Positions 1 to 6,881 of a DNA stretch of 17,723 bases are shown here, in pieces. Each line of letters starts with the position of its first letter. Position 1 is the stretch's first letter. Source of the DNA: an uncultured Clostridia bacterium (GTDB taxonomy: Bacteria > Bacillota > Clostridia > Oscillospirales > CAG-272). Where the stretch lies: positions 1-17,723 of the forward strand of contig CANQXN010000018.1 in NCBI GenBank assembly GCA_947627815.1. Direction: 5' to 3'. The notes under the pieces were generated by a model. That model did no database searches. It worked only from the letters and a program-made list of their open reading frames with translations, and had not been told where the DNA came from. The position numbers and the translations under genes were made by a program.

Positions 1-162
1 CGCTTGGAAGCTCTCCACCGTCGGCGCGGCGCCCGCGTTTTTCATCTCGTCAAGCAATAGGGACGCGGCTTTTTGCTCCCCTTCCCGCGTGGAAAGGCGT
101 TCAAAGCCGAGTTTGTGCAGAAGGGCAAACATCCGTCTGCCCGAAACAGGCTGTCGTTCCAT
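1..162 (-). CDS. M28-like metallopeptidase, N-terminal fragment (runs off window)
   Basis: Only the first 54 codons are present; the gene continues past the left edge. The start ATG (160-162) follows a strong Shine-Dalgarno (GAGGAGG) that overlaps the end of nrdR, leaving 3 nt between the nrdR stop and this start, so the two are probably co-translated. The visible residues, around GFERLSTREGEQKAA and LLLDEMKNAGAAPTVESFQ, resemble the opening helix and strand of M28/M20 zinc exopeptidases (pattern R-x-ST-x-EGE-xKAA, then E-x3-G-x6-F). The metal ligands would lie outside the window, so the activity cannot be confirmed. M20/M42 is the main alternative. The family call is an inference from a short segment. 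Confidence 0.6.
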   Translation of the reverse strand, partial: MERQPVSGRRMFALLHKLGFERLSTREGEQKAASLLLDEMKNAGAAPTVESFQA

Positions 163-165
163 GGG

Positions 166-684
166 TCATTCCTCCTCTGGCGCGTTCTTTTTCCGTGTGC
201 CGGTTTTCGACTCGGAAGAGCGCTTTTTCGTTCTTTTTTTGTGTTGCAACTGCTCGATGGCGGCCAAAAAGGTTTCAATGTCCTTGAAGTCGCGATACAC
301 CGAGGCGAAGCGGACATAACTGACCTCGTCCAGCTCCCGCAGGCGTTCCATGGCCATGGTGCCGATTTCCTGCGAGGGGATCTCGGTGCGCAGGGAGTTG
401 ATGAGATCGGTTTCAATGTCCTTGGTCAGCTGTTCGAGCTGATCGGACGACACCGGCCGTTTATAGCAGGATTTGATCAGGCCGGCCAGCAATTTCTGCC
501 GGTCGAAAATTTCTTTAGAACCATCTTTTTTGATGACAAAAAGAGGGACTTGTTCGATAAATTCATAGGTCGTGAATCGGTGATGGCAGGCGAGGCACTC
601 CCGCCGCCGGCGAATGCTGGCGTTTTCGGTGGGACGCGAATCGATGACTTTACTGTCATCGTGACCGCAAAGAGGACATCTCAT
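166..684 (-). CDS. nrdR: Transcriptional repressor NrdR
   Basis: NrdR is the ATP/dATP-sensing repressor of ribonucleotide reductase genes. The start chosen is the ATG at 682-684, preceded by AAAAGGAG; it gives MRCPLCG, the canonical N-terminus. The longer frame upstream runs only through repeat DNA. The zinc ribbon is visible as C3-x2-C6 and C30-x2-C33 with an intervening basic RRRRE stretch, and an ATP-cone domain follows at about residues 49-139 (VIKKDGSKEIFDRQKL onward). At 172 residues it is about 20 longer than usual because of a lysine/arginine-rich C-terminal tail ending in EEE. It is followed after 3 nt by the peptidase gene. No NrdR box or nrd gene is visible here, so its targets lie elsewhere. 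Identification is secure. Confidence 0.96.
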   Translation of the reverse strand: MRCPLCGHDDSKVIDSRPTENASIRRRRECLACHHRFTTYEFIEQVPLFVIKKDGSKEIFDRQKLLAGLIKSCYKRPVSSDQLEQLTKDIETDLINSLRTEIPSQEIGTMAMERLRELDEVSYVRFASVYRDFKDIETFLAAIEQLQHKKRTKKRSSESKTGTRKKNAPEEE

Positions 685-709
685 GCTTTTTACTCCTTTT
701 CTGAACCTC

Positions 710-850
710 CTTTTCTTGAAAAGAAAAGGAGGCAAAAGAACATTAAAAAGGGATTCTGTCCTTTTCTTGAAAGAAAAGAACCAAAAGAACTTTAAAAAAG
801 GGATTCTGTCCTTTTCTTGAAAGAAAAGGACCAAAAGAACTTTAAAAAAG
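710..850. repeat. Three tandem copies of a ~50-bp hairpin repeat upstream of nrdR
   Basis: Units start near 710, 760 and 810. The first two are 50 bp and the last is cut at about 41 bp. Each begins with a near-perfect inverted repeat (arms CCTTTTCTT and AAGAAAAGG) followed by ACCAAAAGAACTTTAAAAAAG, then GGATTCTGT. They fill the spacer just before the nrdR start. The tail resembles that of the hairpins before holA, gyrA and dnaN, so this looks like the same family. There are no unique spacers, so it is not a CRISPR array. Confidence 0.85.
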
Positions 851-905
851 AAGGAATTTTAAACAGAGGCACCAAAAATTTTTTCCCCCGGATAAAGTTT
901 TTCCG

Positions 906-930
906 CTTCCCTTTTTTCCAAAAAGGGAAG
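906..930. repeat. Hairpin (11-bp perfect stem) just after rnmV, inverted copy of the repeat family
   Basis: Arms CTTCCCTTTTT and AAAAAGGGAAG enclose a 3-nt loop. It lies 3 nt past the rnmV stop. On the minus strand it is followed by GGAAAAACTTTAT, similar to the tail of the other hairpins but in the opposite orientation. No T-run follows directly, so a role as intrinsic terminator of rnmV is possible but weak. Nothing else is recognised between 851 and 933. Confidence 0.6.
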
Positions 931-933
931 AAA

Positions 934-1725
934 CTACAACTTGCGTTTGCAAGATTCGTAGAAGGCGCGGCCGCCGAGGAGATTGAACGCCTCCAAAAGC
1001 GCCTTGGCCGATAGGTTTTCCGGCAAGTCGGCCGCCCGCGCTAACTGCTTGCGCCGGCTGGCGCTATCCGACCCGCCGCAAAAACCGTCAAGGTAAAAAT
1101 CCATGCGCGTGAGGGGGGAAGCAGCGGCAGAAGAAAGATCGGCAGCACCAACAGGGGCGTCAGCTGGGGCGGCGAGGGCGCCTTCCCCCATACCAGCAGC
1201 ACCAATGGAAGCGTCAACAGCGTAGGCGGGGGCGCTTTCCCCCACACCGACAGCACCGGCGGGTACGCCCTCCCCCGCACCGGCAGCACCAATGGAAGCG
1301 TCAACAGCGTAGGCGGGGGCGGCTTCCCCCGCACTTGCTTGCGCAAAGGGGAGAAAGAGCGCGCGCAGGGCGGCGGCGTCGCTGCCCTCCACCCCCAAAA
1401 GCCCCTCTTTGCCGGGGCTTTTTTTGCGCTTTTCCTTCCCCGTGCGGGGCGGAATATACAGGTGAACGACCTGTTCCGGCGGGAGCGTCGAACGGACATA
1501 ATTGCGGATCAAAAGCCCGCCGCTGTCGGCGTCGGTCAGCACGATCAAACCTTTTTCGGCGGCAACCTTTCTCAAATAAGCGAGCTTTTCTTTGTTTTTA
1601 AAGATGCCGAAGCCCTCGGTCGTGAGAATACACGCGTCTAAGAGAGAGGTGAGCTTGATTTTGTCATACTTGCCTTCCACAAGCACCGCCCGGGACAGCT
1701 TGAGCTTTGCCTGTTTCTCTTCCAT
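934..1725 (-). CDS. rnmV: Ribonuclease M5 (Toprim + DUF4093) with Ala/Gly-rich insertion
   Basis: RNase M5 matures the 5' and 3' ends of 5S rRNA precursor. The start ATG at 1723-1725 has AAGGAGG seven bases upstream. The Toprim domain occupies about residues 10-95: VLVEGKYDKIKL carries the catalytic glutamate (E17) and LTDADSGG the DxD motif (D65/D67). SPGKEGLLGVEGS (103-115) and the C-terminal DUF4093-like segment from about 206 (MDFYLDGFCGG, later ALLEAFNLLGG) complete the family layout. At 263 residues it is about 75 longer than usual, because residues about 131-204 are an Ala/Gly/Pro low-complexity block built partly from an 87-nt tandem duplication. It lies 72 nt after holA, with a recurring TTGACA-type motif in the gap. 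The family is clear; whether the enlarged loop affects activity is unknown. Confidence 0.9.
   Translation of the reverse strand: MEEKQAKLKLSRAVLVEGKYDKIKLTSLLDACILTTEGFGIFKNKEKLAYLRKVAAEKGLIVLTDADSGGLLIRNYVRSTLPPEQVVHLYIPPRTGKEKRKKSPGKEGLLGVEGSDAAALRALFLPFAQASAGEAAPAYAVDASIGAAGAGEGVPAGAVGVGESAPAYAVDASIGAAGMGEGALAAPADAPVGAADLSSAAASPLTRMDFYLDGFCGGSDSASRRKQLARAADLPENLSAKALLEAFNLLGGRAFYESCKRKL
1196..1321. repeat. In-frame 87-nt tandem duplication inside rnmV
   Basis: A 39-nt identical block occurs at 1196-1234 and 1283-1321, an offset of 87 nt or 29 codons. The repeated peptide contains SAPAYAVDASIGAAG (first copy APAYAVDASIGAAG). More degenerate copies of the GEG/GES-AP unit flank it. The period is a multiple of three, so copy-number change keeps the frame. 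Confidence 0.88.
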
Positions 1726-1759
1726 GCCGTCCCCTCCTTATTTCGTGTTACTCTTCTTT

Positions 1760-1802
1760 CACAGTTGACAGATGTCAGCAATACCTTTTGTCACATGTCA
1801 AC
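1760..1802. promoter_or_regulatory. Recurring TTGTCACA/TTGACA motif upstream of rnmV
   Basis: The plus strand shows CACAGTTGACAG (1760-1771) and CCTTTTGTCACATGTCAAC (1784-1802, overlapping the holA stop). Closely similar strings lie upstream of rimO (5341-5392) and pgsA (3800-3815). TTGACA reads as a sigma-A -35 box on either strand, but no matching -10 element was found at 16-18 bp, so an operator or repeat is as likely as a promoter. Confidence 0.4.
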
Positions 1803-2898
1803 TTTGTGGCATAGCAATATTGAGGATCAGCCGCTCGATGAGGAAATATTTATCAATCGAGCGCGATTTGAGCTTACTGTCGGTCTCATAGCAAAGCCGC
1901 ACGGCGCGTTCCAGCGGATCGGAAGGCGCTTGCGCTTGTGCAGGCGGCGCTTGCGCCACTTGCGGCGAAACCGCAGGGTTCACCGCAGATGCGGGGCGGG
2001 CGGGTTTTGACAGTTCGCGCAGGGCGTTCAGCCGCAAACGCACGGGATATTCGCTCATTTTCAATTCTTTTGCGATTTCCGCGCTATTCAAGCCGAGTTC
2101 GGAGAGGATTTTGACGCTGGCCAGTTCATTGACCACTTTCAAGACCGAGGCGGCGATAGCCACCGGCGCCTCGCGTTTTCGTTTCATCTCGCCGAAGAGA
2201 GCGAACGCTTTTTTGACATCGCGGGCGAGAATAGCGTTGACAAAGGCGAAGTCGGCTTCCTCTTGGTAAGCCGTCGCCACTTTGGCCACCGTCTCGTATG
2301 TGATGGCTTTTTCGCCATGCGCTGACGCATACGCCGCGATTTTTTCGATTTCATGTGAGAGCAGGCTCATATCGCGGCCGCAACGTTCGAGGAGCGCGTG
2401 GCAGACATCGGGCGGGGCAAAGCAGCCCTGGGCGGCAAAGTGCCGTCCGACCCAGGAGGCGAGTTTGGCCGGTGTTTGCCGTTCAAATCCGACGAGCGCG
2501 ATGGTTTTTTCGAGGATTCGGTAGGCTTCCGACGGGCGTTTCGTGCTGCCGGGGTCGAATTCTTCCTCCCTCGCATAGACGAGCAAAACGCAGTCGCCGG
2601 GGTCAGCCGCCGCGGCGGCGATTTTTTCTATATCCTCTTTTTTCATTTTGCAAAAATTCGCGTCTTCCAGCTCGACCAGCCGCCGCTCGGCCATGGTGGG
2701 CAGCGTGGCAAGGGCGTTTGCTATAGCGTCCGGCTCTTTGATTCTTTCGTGATTGAAAGCTTCGAGCGATTCATCGGGCAAGAGTGCTTTTCGTATTTTT
2801 TCGCGATATATTTGCTTTAAATAATCTTCTTCTCCATAAAAGAGATAGCATCCCCGCATCGCGGGGCCAATGTGTTTTTCAAGTTCAGCAATCGTCAT
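1798..2898 (-). CDS. holA: DNA polymerase III subunit delta (clamp loader)
   Basis: HolA opens the DnaN sliding clamp within the clamp-loader complex. The protein begins MTIAELEKHIGPAMRGCYLFYGEEDYLKQ, with the typical YLFYGEE-YL of the AAA+-like domain I. FDPGSTKRPSEAY and the helical domain II (about 140-200) follow, then the collar domain III with the late signature CYETDSKLKSRSIDKYFLIERLI. The usual length is about 330-345; the 366 residues here include an Ala/Pro/Gln block at about 299-327 (ASAVNPAVSPQVAQAPPAQ). The delta subunit normally lacks a Walker A motif, and none is seen. The start lacks a Shine-Dalgarno: nine bases (ATAACGAAA) separate the ATG from a 12-bp hairpin. Identification is strong and the start codon fairly certain. 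Confidence 0.93.
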   Translation of the reverse strand: MTIAELEKHIGPAMRGCYLFYGEEDYLKQIYREKIRKALLPDESLEAFNHERIKEPDAIANALATLPTMAERRLVELEDANFCKMKKEDIEKIAAAAADPGDCVLLVYAREEEFDPGSTKRPSEAYRILEKTIALVGFERQTPAKLASWVGRHFAAQGCFAPPDVCHALLERCGRDMSLLSHEIEKIAAYASAHGEKAITYETVAKVATAYQEEADFAFVNAILARDVKKAFALFGEMKRKREAPVAIAASVLKVVNELASVKILSELGLNSAEIAKELKMSEYPVRLRLNALRELSKPARPASAVNPAVSPQVAQAPPAQAQAPSDPLERAVRLCYETDSKLKSRSIDKYFLIERLILNIAMPQS

Positions 2899-2907
2899 TT
2901 TCGTTAT

Positions 2908-3016
2908 GGGGAACTTTTTTCCAAAAAGTTCCCCAGACCCTTCAAAAACTTTTTAGGGAATCTTTCTTGGAAAACTTTTTGAAAAAAGTTTTCCAAACCT
3001 TTCAAAAACTTTATAA
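2908..3016. repeat. Two hairpin-plus-tail repeats upstream of holA
   Basis: Hairpin 1 (2908-2934) has a perfect 12-bp stem (GGGGAACTTTTT, 3-nt loop) followed by ACCCTTCAAAAACTTTTTA. Hairpin 2 (2968-2995) has a perfect 13-bp stem (TGGAAAACTTTTT, 2-nt apex) followed by ACCTTTCAAAAACTTTATA. Both have the orientation of the gyrA and dnaN copies. The rest of the spacer to the pgsA stop (3017-3134) is GC-rich, with a short repeated TTGTCCGCCG; no gene is seen there. Confidence 0.85.
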
Positions 3017-3134
3017 AAGGGGGATAAAAGGAAACTGAAATGGTGTTGGCGGCGTTTTGGGGGTAACAAGTCACGGGCGAAGGCGCGGGCAGGCGGGGCG
3101 AGCTGCTTTGTCCGCCGCCTTGTCCGCCGGGCGG

Positions 3135-3743
3135 TCACGCTTTTTTCTGTTTCAGCAGGGGGATATAGGCTTTAAAGTAAAGCGCGCCGGAGTAGACGGT
3201 CAAAAAGGTCATACCGATCAGCGAAAAATAGGACAGCCAAAGCGAATCGCTCATGATGATAGGTTCAATGCAGGCGGCGAGAATGAAGACAATCTGGGCG
3301 CAGGTTTTGGTTTTGCCCGCCATATTGGCCGCCACGACAACGCCGTTGGCGTTCTTGACAAGCATCCGCAGCGTCGTCACGCCGAGTTCCCTTGTAATAA
3401 TGATGAAAACCGAAAAGGTCATGACAATCGAAAACGCGAGATAGCCGTTTCTGTCATCGGCGCGGCGCAGATAAAAGACGATCAGCGACAGCATACTGCC
3501 GATTACCAGCAGTTTATCGGCGATGGGATCGAGGAATTTGCCGAAATCTGAGATGCAGTTATATTTTCGTGCGATTTTTCCGTCAAACATATCGGTCAGG
3601 GTAATGGCGCCGAAGAGCGCCGCGCCCACCACCCGCGTGACCGTATCGGTGGGGAAAAGATCAAACAGAAAAAGGATCATAAAAACAGGTACCAACAACG
3701 CCCGAATGACCGTGAGAATGTTGGGTACATCTTTGATCGACAT
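3135..3743 (-). CDS. pgsA: CDP-diacylglycerol--glycerol-3-phosphate 3-phosphatidyltransferase
   Basis: PgsA makes phosphatidylglycerol-phosphate from CDP-diacylglycerol and glycerol-3-phosphate at the cytoplasmic membrane, the committed step to anionic lipids. The start chosen is the ATG at 3741-3743 (MSIKDVPNILTVIR), which has AGGAGG nine bases upstream; the longer frame adds 24 residues without a good site. The CDP-alcohol transferase signature D-x2-DG-x2-AR-x8-G-x3-D-x3-D is complete in the stretch from DMFDGKIARKYN to FLDPIADK. Several hydrophobic segments follow (VPVFMILFLF, LLVIGSMLSLIVF, IVMTFSVFIIITRELG, IVFILAACI, and FSLIGMTFLTVYSGAL). The length, 202 residues, is close to the family norm. 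It follows rimO by 77 nt. Confidence 0.94.
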   Translation of the reverse strand: MSIKDVPNILTVIRALLVPVFMILFLFDLFPTDTVTRVVGAALFGAITLTDMFDGKIARKYNCISDFGKFLDPIADKLLVIGSMLSLIVFYLRRADDRNGYLAFSIVMTFSVFIIITRELGVTTLRMLVKNANGVVVAANMAGKTKTCAQIVFILAACIEPIIMSDSLWLSYFSLIGMTFLTVYSGALYFKAYIPLLKQKKA

Positions 3744-3799
3744 GGAAAAATGCCTCCTATATGACACATGATAACTGAAAGAAATGTATTTTTTATAAA

Positions 3800-3815
3800 C
3801 TGTCAATTGTGACAA
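3800..3815. promoter_or_regulatory. Inverted copy of the TTGTCACAATTGACAG motif between rimO and pgsA
   Basis: CTGTCAATTGTGACAA is the exact reverse complement of 5345-5360 upstream of rimO, so identical 16-mers flank rimO in opposite orientation. It contains the inverted half-sites TGTCA-N4-TGACA, a form suited to a dimeric regulator. The function is unknown. Confidence 0.45.
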
Positions 3816-3820
3816 CAGTG

Positions 3821-5254
3821 TCAGGCTTGGGGTTCTTTTTCGACCAACACGCCCTTCAGGTCATAATCCAACGGTTCGGTGATTCTGACGGTGACAAAGC
3901 TGCCGATTTCCACCGCGTTCCGCGCGGCGCGCGTGGCTTGTGCGGCAGGGGCGGTTTGCGCGGCGCGGGGGGCTTGCGCGTTGTTCGCTGCCTCCCCTGG
4001 AGACGGCAGGGAGAAAAACACCTTGCCGTCGATGTCAGGCGCGTCGGTGCTCTGCCGCCCGAAATACATTTTTTCGGCGGGGTCGTACCCTTCGACAAGC
4101 ACCGTCACTTCCCTGCCCACGCAGTCGGCCAGCAGGCGTTCCACCACGGCGTTTTGGGTCTGCATGATGATGTCGTAGCGGTCGCTTTTGGTCTGCTCGT
4201 CGATCTGATCGGGGAAGCTTGCCGCCGGCGTTCCCTCCTCCGCCGAATAGGGGAAGGCGCCGAAGTGTTCAAATTTAGCTTCTTTAATAAACTGACAAAG
4301 TTCTTCAAATTCTTCTTCTGTTTCGCCCGGAAAGCCGACAATCGCCGTGGTGCGGATGCTGATGCCCGGCCCCCCTTCGCGCAGGCGGCGGATGGCGTCG
4401 AGAATGACATCCCTGCCGCCGTGGCGGTTCATTTTCTTGAGAATCCGCTCGTTGATGTGCTGGATCGGCAGATCGATATATTTCACAAGGCGGGGATTTT
4501 CGCGAAATTCTTCGATCAATTCCTCTGTGATCTTGTCGGGGTAGCAGTAGATCAGCCGGAGCCAAGGGATATTCGTGGCCTCGGTGATGGCGCGCACGAG
4601 CTTGGCCAAGGCATATTCGCCGTAGAGGTCGAGGCCGTAGCGCGAGGTGTCCTGCGCCACGATATTGAGTTCCTTGACCCCCAGCGCCTCCAGCTCTTTG
4701 GCCTCTTTGACGAGATCCTCGATGGGGCGGCTGCGGAATCGCCCGCGAATGGCGGGAATGGCGCAGTATGTGCAGCAGTTGTCGCAGCCCTCGGCGATCT
4801 TGAGATAGGCGGTATACGCCGGCGTGAGGAGCAGACGGTCGCCCCCCAAAGGAGAGGCGTTTTTATCATTACAGGAATAAAATTTCTTTTTATGATACGC
4901 TTTTTCGACTGCCTGCCCGATTTCATGAAGCGAACCGACGCCGACGACGGCGTCCACTTCCGGCAGGTCTTTGACGATATCCTGCCCGTAGCGCTCGGCG
5001 AGGCAGCCGGTCACCACGATCCCCTTGAGGCTGCGGTGCTTTTTCAGCCAGGCGACATCGAGAATGTTGTCGATGGCCTCTTGTTTCGCGCTTTCGATGA
5101 AGGCGCAGGTGTTGATCACGACGACATCGGCTTCGGTTTCGTCCGCCGTGATTTCATAGCCCTGATCGGCCAGCAGTTTGAGCATAACCTCGGTGTCCAC
5201 CAGATTTTTGGAACATCCCAAGGAAATAAATCCCACTTTCACCGTCTTTTTCAT
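3821..5254 (-). CDS. rimO: Ribosomal protein S12 methylthiotransferase RimO
   Basis: RimO is a radical-SAM enzyme that methylthiolates an aspartate of ribosomal protein S12. The start chosen is the ATG at 5252-5254 (MKKTVKVGFISLGCSKN), with GGAG five bases upstream; a further in-frame ATG at 5293 has no such support. The N-terminal methylthiotransferase domain carries the second-cluster cysteines C14, C50 and C84. The radical-SAM motif C157-x3-C161-x2-C164 lies in GCDNCCTYCAIP. SLGCSKNLVDTE and the late IDLPIQHIN segment favour RimO over MiaB. The C-terminal TRAM domain is split by an Ala/Gln/Arg-rich insertion at about residues 417-449 (NAQAPRAAQTAPAAQATRAA), lengthening the protein to 477 residues against about 440. 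It lies between recX and pgsA. Confidence 0.94.
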   Translation of the reverse strand: MKKTVKVGFISLGCSKNLVDTEVMLKLLADQGYEITADETEADVVVINTCAFIESAKQEAIDNILDVAWLKKHRSLKGIVVTGCLAERYGQDIVKDLPEVDAVVGVGSLHEIGQAVEKAYHKKKFYSCNDKNASPLGGDRLLLTPAYTAYLKIAEGCDNCCTYCAIPAIRGRFRSRPIEDLVKEAKELEALGVKELNIVAQDTSRYGLDLYGEYALAKLVRAITEATNIPWLRLIYCYPDKITEELIEEFRENPRLVKYIDLPIQHINERILKKMNRHGGRDVILDAIRRLREGGPGISIRTTAIVGFPGETEEEFEELCQFIKEAKFEHFGAFPYSAEEGTPAASFPDQIDEQTKSDRYDIIMQTQNAVVERLLADCVGREVTVLVEGYDPAEKMYFGRQSTDAPDIDGKVFFSLPSPGEAANNAQAPRAAQTAPAAQATRAARNAVEIGSFVTVRITEPLDYDLKGVLVEKEPQA

Positions 5255-5516
5255 AGTATCTCCAAAAAAACCAAAGATTGAATTTGCGTTCATTCGCGTT
5301 CATTCGCGCTCTTGCTTTTTCAAGCGCGGTCGGGTTTAACCCTTTTGTCACAATTGACAGAAAATAAAAGTATCTTATATCGCAGTTGACATAAAAAATC
5401 GATATTGTTGTTTTGCCCGCCGAACGGGGGAATCATGACCGGACAAGACCGCGCGGGGTGCGCGCGCAGGGTGTCGGCACGGGCGCGGGTGATGTCAGCC
5501 GGCCGCGCGGGGGGGG
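5255..5516. promoter_or_regulatory. Spacer upstream of rimO with TTGTCACA/TTGACA motifs
   Basis: This 262-bp spacer has no convincing gene. The motifs CCTTTTGTCACAATTGACAG (5341-5360) and CGCAGTTGACAT (5381-5392) match those at 1760-1802 and 3800-3815. An imperfect hairpin lies at about 5305-5328 (CGCGCTTG pairing with CAAG-AG-CGCG on the minus strand), beside a tandem CGTTCATTCG. The stretch 5420-5516 is GC-rich and shows nothing recognisable. No sigma-A promoter with good spacing was found for rimO. Confidence 0.4.
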
Positions 5517-6176
5517 TTACTCCTCCTCGTCTTCTGTCTTCCAAGCGCAGGCGGTGTCGAGCGCGTGAACTGTCTTTCTCACCCCGGCGCCGTCATAGCC
5601 CAAAGCGCGCAATTTGTTGATCACATACGCCCTGCCGCGCGAAAGGCAGCGTTCAGCCGCTTGCTTTGCGAGCGCGTCAAAGTCCAACTCTTCCATCGCC
5701 TCGTCAAGATACGCGTCAAGGCTCGCCCGATCGAACTTGCGGGCGGCTTCGGCGCGGATTTTCAAGGGGCCATAGTATTTTTTTGTCCCTAACCGGTAGA
5801 CATAGGCGGCGAGGAGCCGTTTTTCGCCGATGAGACCCAAGCGGTCGGCCTCGGCGATGGCGGCGGCGCTTTCCTCGGGCGAAAACCCTTTACGCGCGAG
5901 CTTTTCCCGCAGCATTTTTTTGGAATTGGCGCCGGCGGAGAGCAGCGAAAACACGGCGGACAGCGCGGCAGGCCGGTCGCATGGCCGGTCGCTTGGTTTG
6001 CGAGTGGTTGGTTCGCGGGCGGCGCGTTTGCTCGCACCCGGCGCGGCTGCGGGGGTGCCGGTTGAACCGGGAGTGCCGGTTGGGGGCGCGGGTGCGGGCG
6101 CGCCGGGCGCGGCTGCGCCCGGTGGATCCAGCAGATCGGACAGGCGAACGGCGCCTGTTTTTTCTTTTTCAGACAT
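5517..6176 (-). CDS. recX: RecX family regulatory protein
   Basis: RecX binds RecA filaments and modulates recombinase activity. The body from about residue 70 shows the RecX three-helix repeats: AVFSLLSAGANSKKMLREKL, ARKGFSPEESAAAIAEADRLGLI, then YYGPLKIRAEAARK and the last repeat VINKLRALGYDGAGVRKTV. The first 65 residues are a Pro/Ala/Gly/Thr-rich, probably disordered leader (DPPGAAAPGAPAPAPPTG), unusual for the family. The start ATG at 6174-6176 has AAAGGA five bases upstream. Usual RecX lengths vary widely, so 219 residues is not abnormal. The neighbours recA (two genes upstream) and the Nudix gene support the call. The sequence is a divergent RecX, so confidence is below that for recA. 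Confidence 0.85.
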   Translation of the reverse strand: MSEKEKTGAVRLSDLLDPPGAAAPGAPAPAPPTGTPGSTGTPAAAPGASKRAAREPTTRKPSDRPCDRPAALSAVFSLLSAGANSKKMLREKLARKGFSPEESAAAIAEADRLGLIGEKRLLAAYVYRLGTKKYYGPLKIRAEAARKFDRASLDAYLDEAMEELDFDALAKQAAERCLSRGRAYVINKLRALGYDGAGVRKTVHALDTACAWKTEDEEE

Positions 6177-6209
6177 AGTTTTCCTTTTGCACGGAATTAA
6201 TTTGTTGCT

Positions 6210-6803
6210 TCAATCCTTTATCCTCTTGAAATATTCTGTCAATGCCGTATACTCCCGCAAATATGCGCCGCGCTTCTCCTCGTCGGTTGCGGCAAAATCC
6301 TCATATTTAGCATAAAATTCAAGCATTTTTTCCGGCGCGATCCATGCGGGGATCAGCCCTCGTTCAATCTCGCCGACGGTCAGATTCTGTTCCGATTTTC
6401 CCACGATTTCACAGCGGAAATAGTGATTTACATATTGGTACTCTTCATAGTATTCATGGATGGTGAGAAAATGGAAAACCGGCTTCACAATATACCCTGT
6501 TTCTTCACGGATTTCACGGACACAGCATTCTTCGATTGTTTCACCGTCTTCTAAACCGCCGCCCGGAATCACATACCACGCTGTCTTTACCTCGTGTGAG
6601 ATGAGCATAAGGGAATCCTTTATCACGATCCCTCTGCACCCCGCGCGGGTTTTGGAAAAGGTCGGATAGGCGTTGGCGCCGTGAATCTCGATGGTTTTTA
6701 CCGCTCCCCTGTCGTTTGGCAACTGGCGGCCTTCCTTTTCCATCGGACAAAAATTGTATTTTGGACGCTGAGATCCTATGGCTTCGATCATTTCATCCTT
6801 CAT
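6210..6803 (-). CDS. Nudix hydrolase
   Basis: The Nudix box G-x5-E-x7-RE-x-REETGY is complete: GGGLEDGETIEECC, then VREIREETGYI. Such enzymes cleave nucleoside diphosphates linked to another moiety; the substrate cannot be told from the sequence. The segment before the box (RGIVIKDSLMLISHEVKTAWYVIPGGG) is the usual fold entry, and a tyrosine-rich stretch follows (IHEYYEEYQYVNHYF). The first ATG (6801-6803) has no Shine-Dalgarno. The ATG four codons later (6789-6791) has AAGGA four bases before it and may be the true start. The gene sits between recA and recX, which are adjacent in many bacteria, and looks lower in GC than both, hinting at later insertion. Confidence 0.88.
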   Translation of the reverse strand: MKDEMIEAIGSQRPKYNFCPMEKEGRQLPNDRGAVKTIEIHGANAYPTFSKTRAGCRGIVIKDSLMLISHEVKTAWYVIPGGGLEDGETIEECCVREIREETGYIVKPVFHFLTIHEYYEEYQYVNHYFRCEIVGKSEQNLTVGEIERGLIPAWIAPEKMLEFYAKYEDFAATDEEKRGAYLREYTALTEYFKRIKD

Positions 6804-6881
6804 TATTTATATAGCGGTTGAAAATCGGGGCGACCGAACGGTCTGCCGCTCGATCCGTTGACGGTTTCATCGGTCGACTGT

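Noticed and set aside
166..834. Long nrdR start at 834
   Set aside because: The extra 50 residues are translated hairpin repeats (FFSFKKRTESLF-type), while MRCPLCG at 684 has a ribosome site and the exact family N-terminus.
710..850. CRISPR array
   Set aside because: The three units are contiguous and nearly identical over the full 50 bp, with no unique spacers and no cas gene in the window.
5405..5620. Small plus-strand gene upstream of rimO
   Set aside because: A TTGACA string precedes it, but the frame overlaps the recX 3' end, has no ribosome site and encodes an arginine-rich GC artefact.
6832..6843. GACCGAACGGTC palindrome after recA as a terminator
   Set aside because: 5-bp stem with a 2-nt loop and no T-run on the minus strand; it sits among short repeated CCGTT/GGTC strings.
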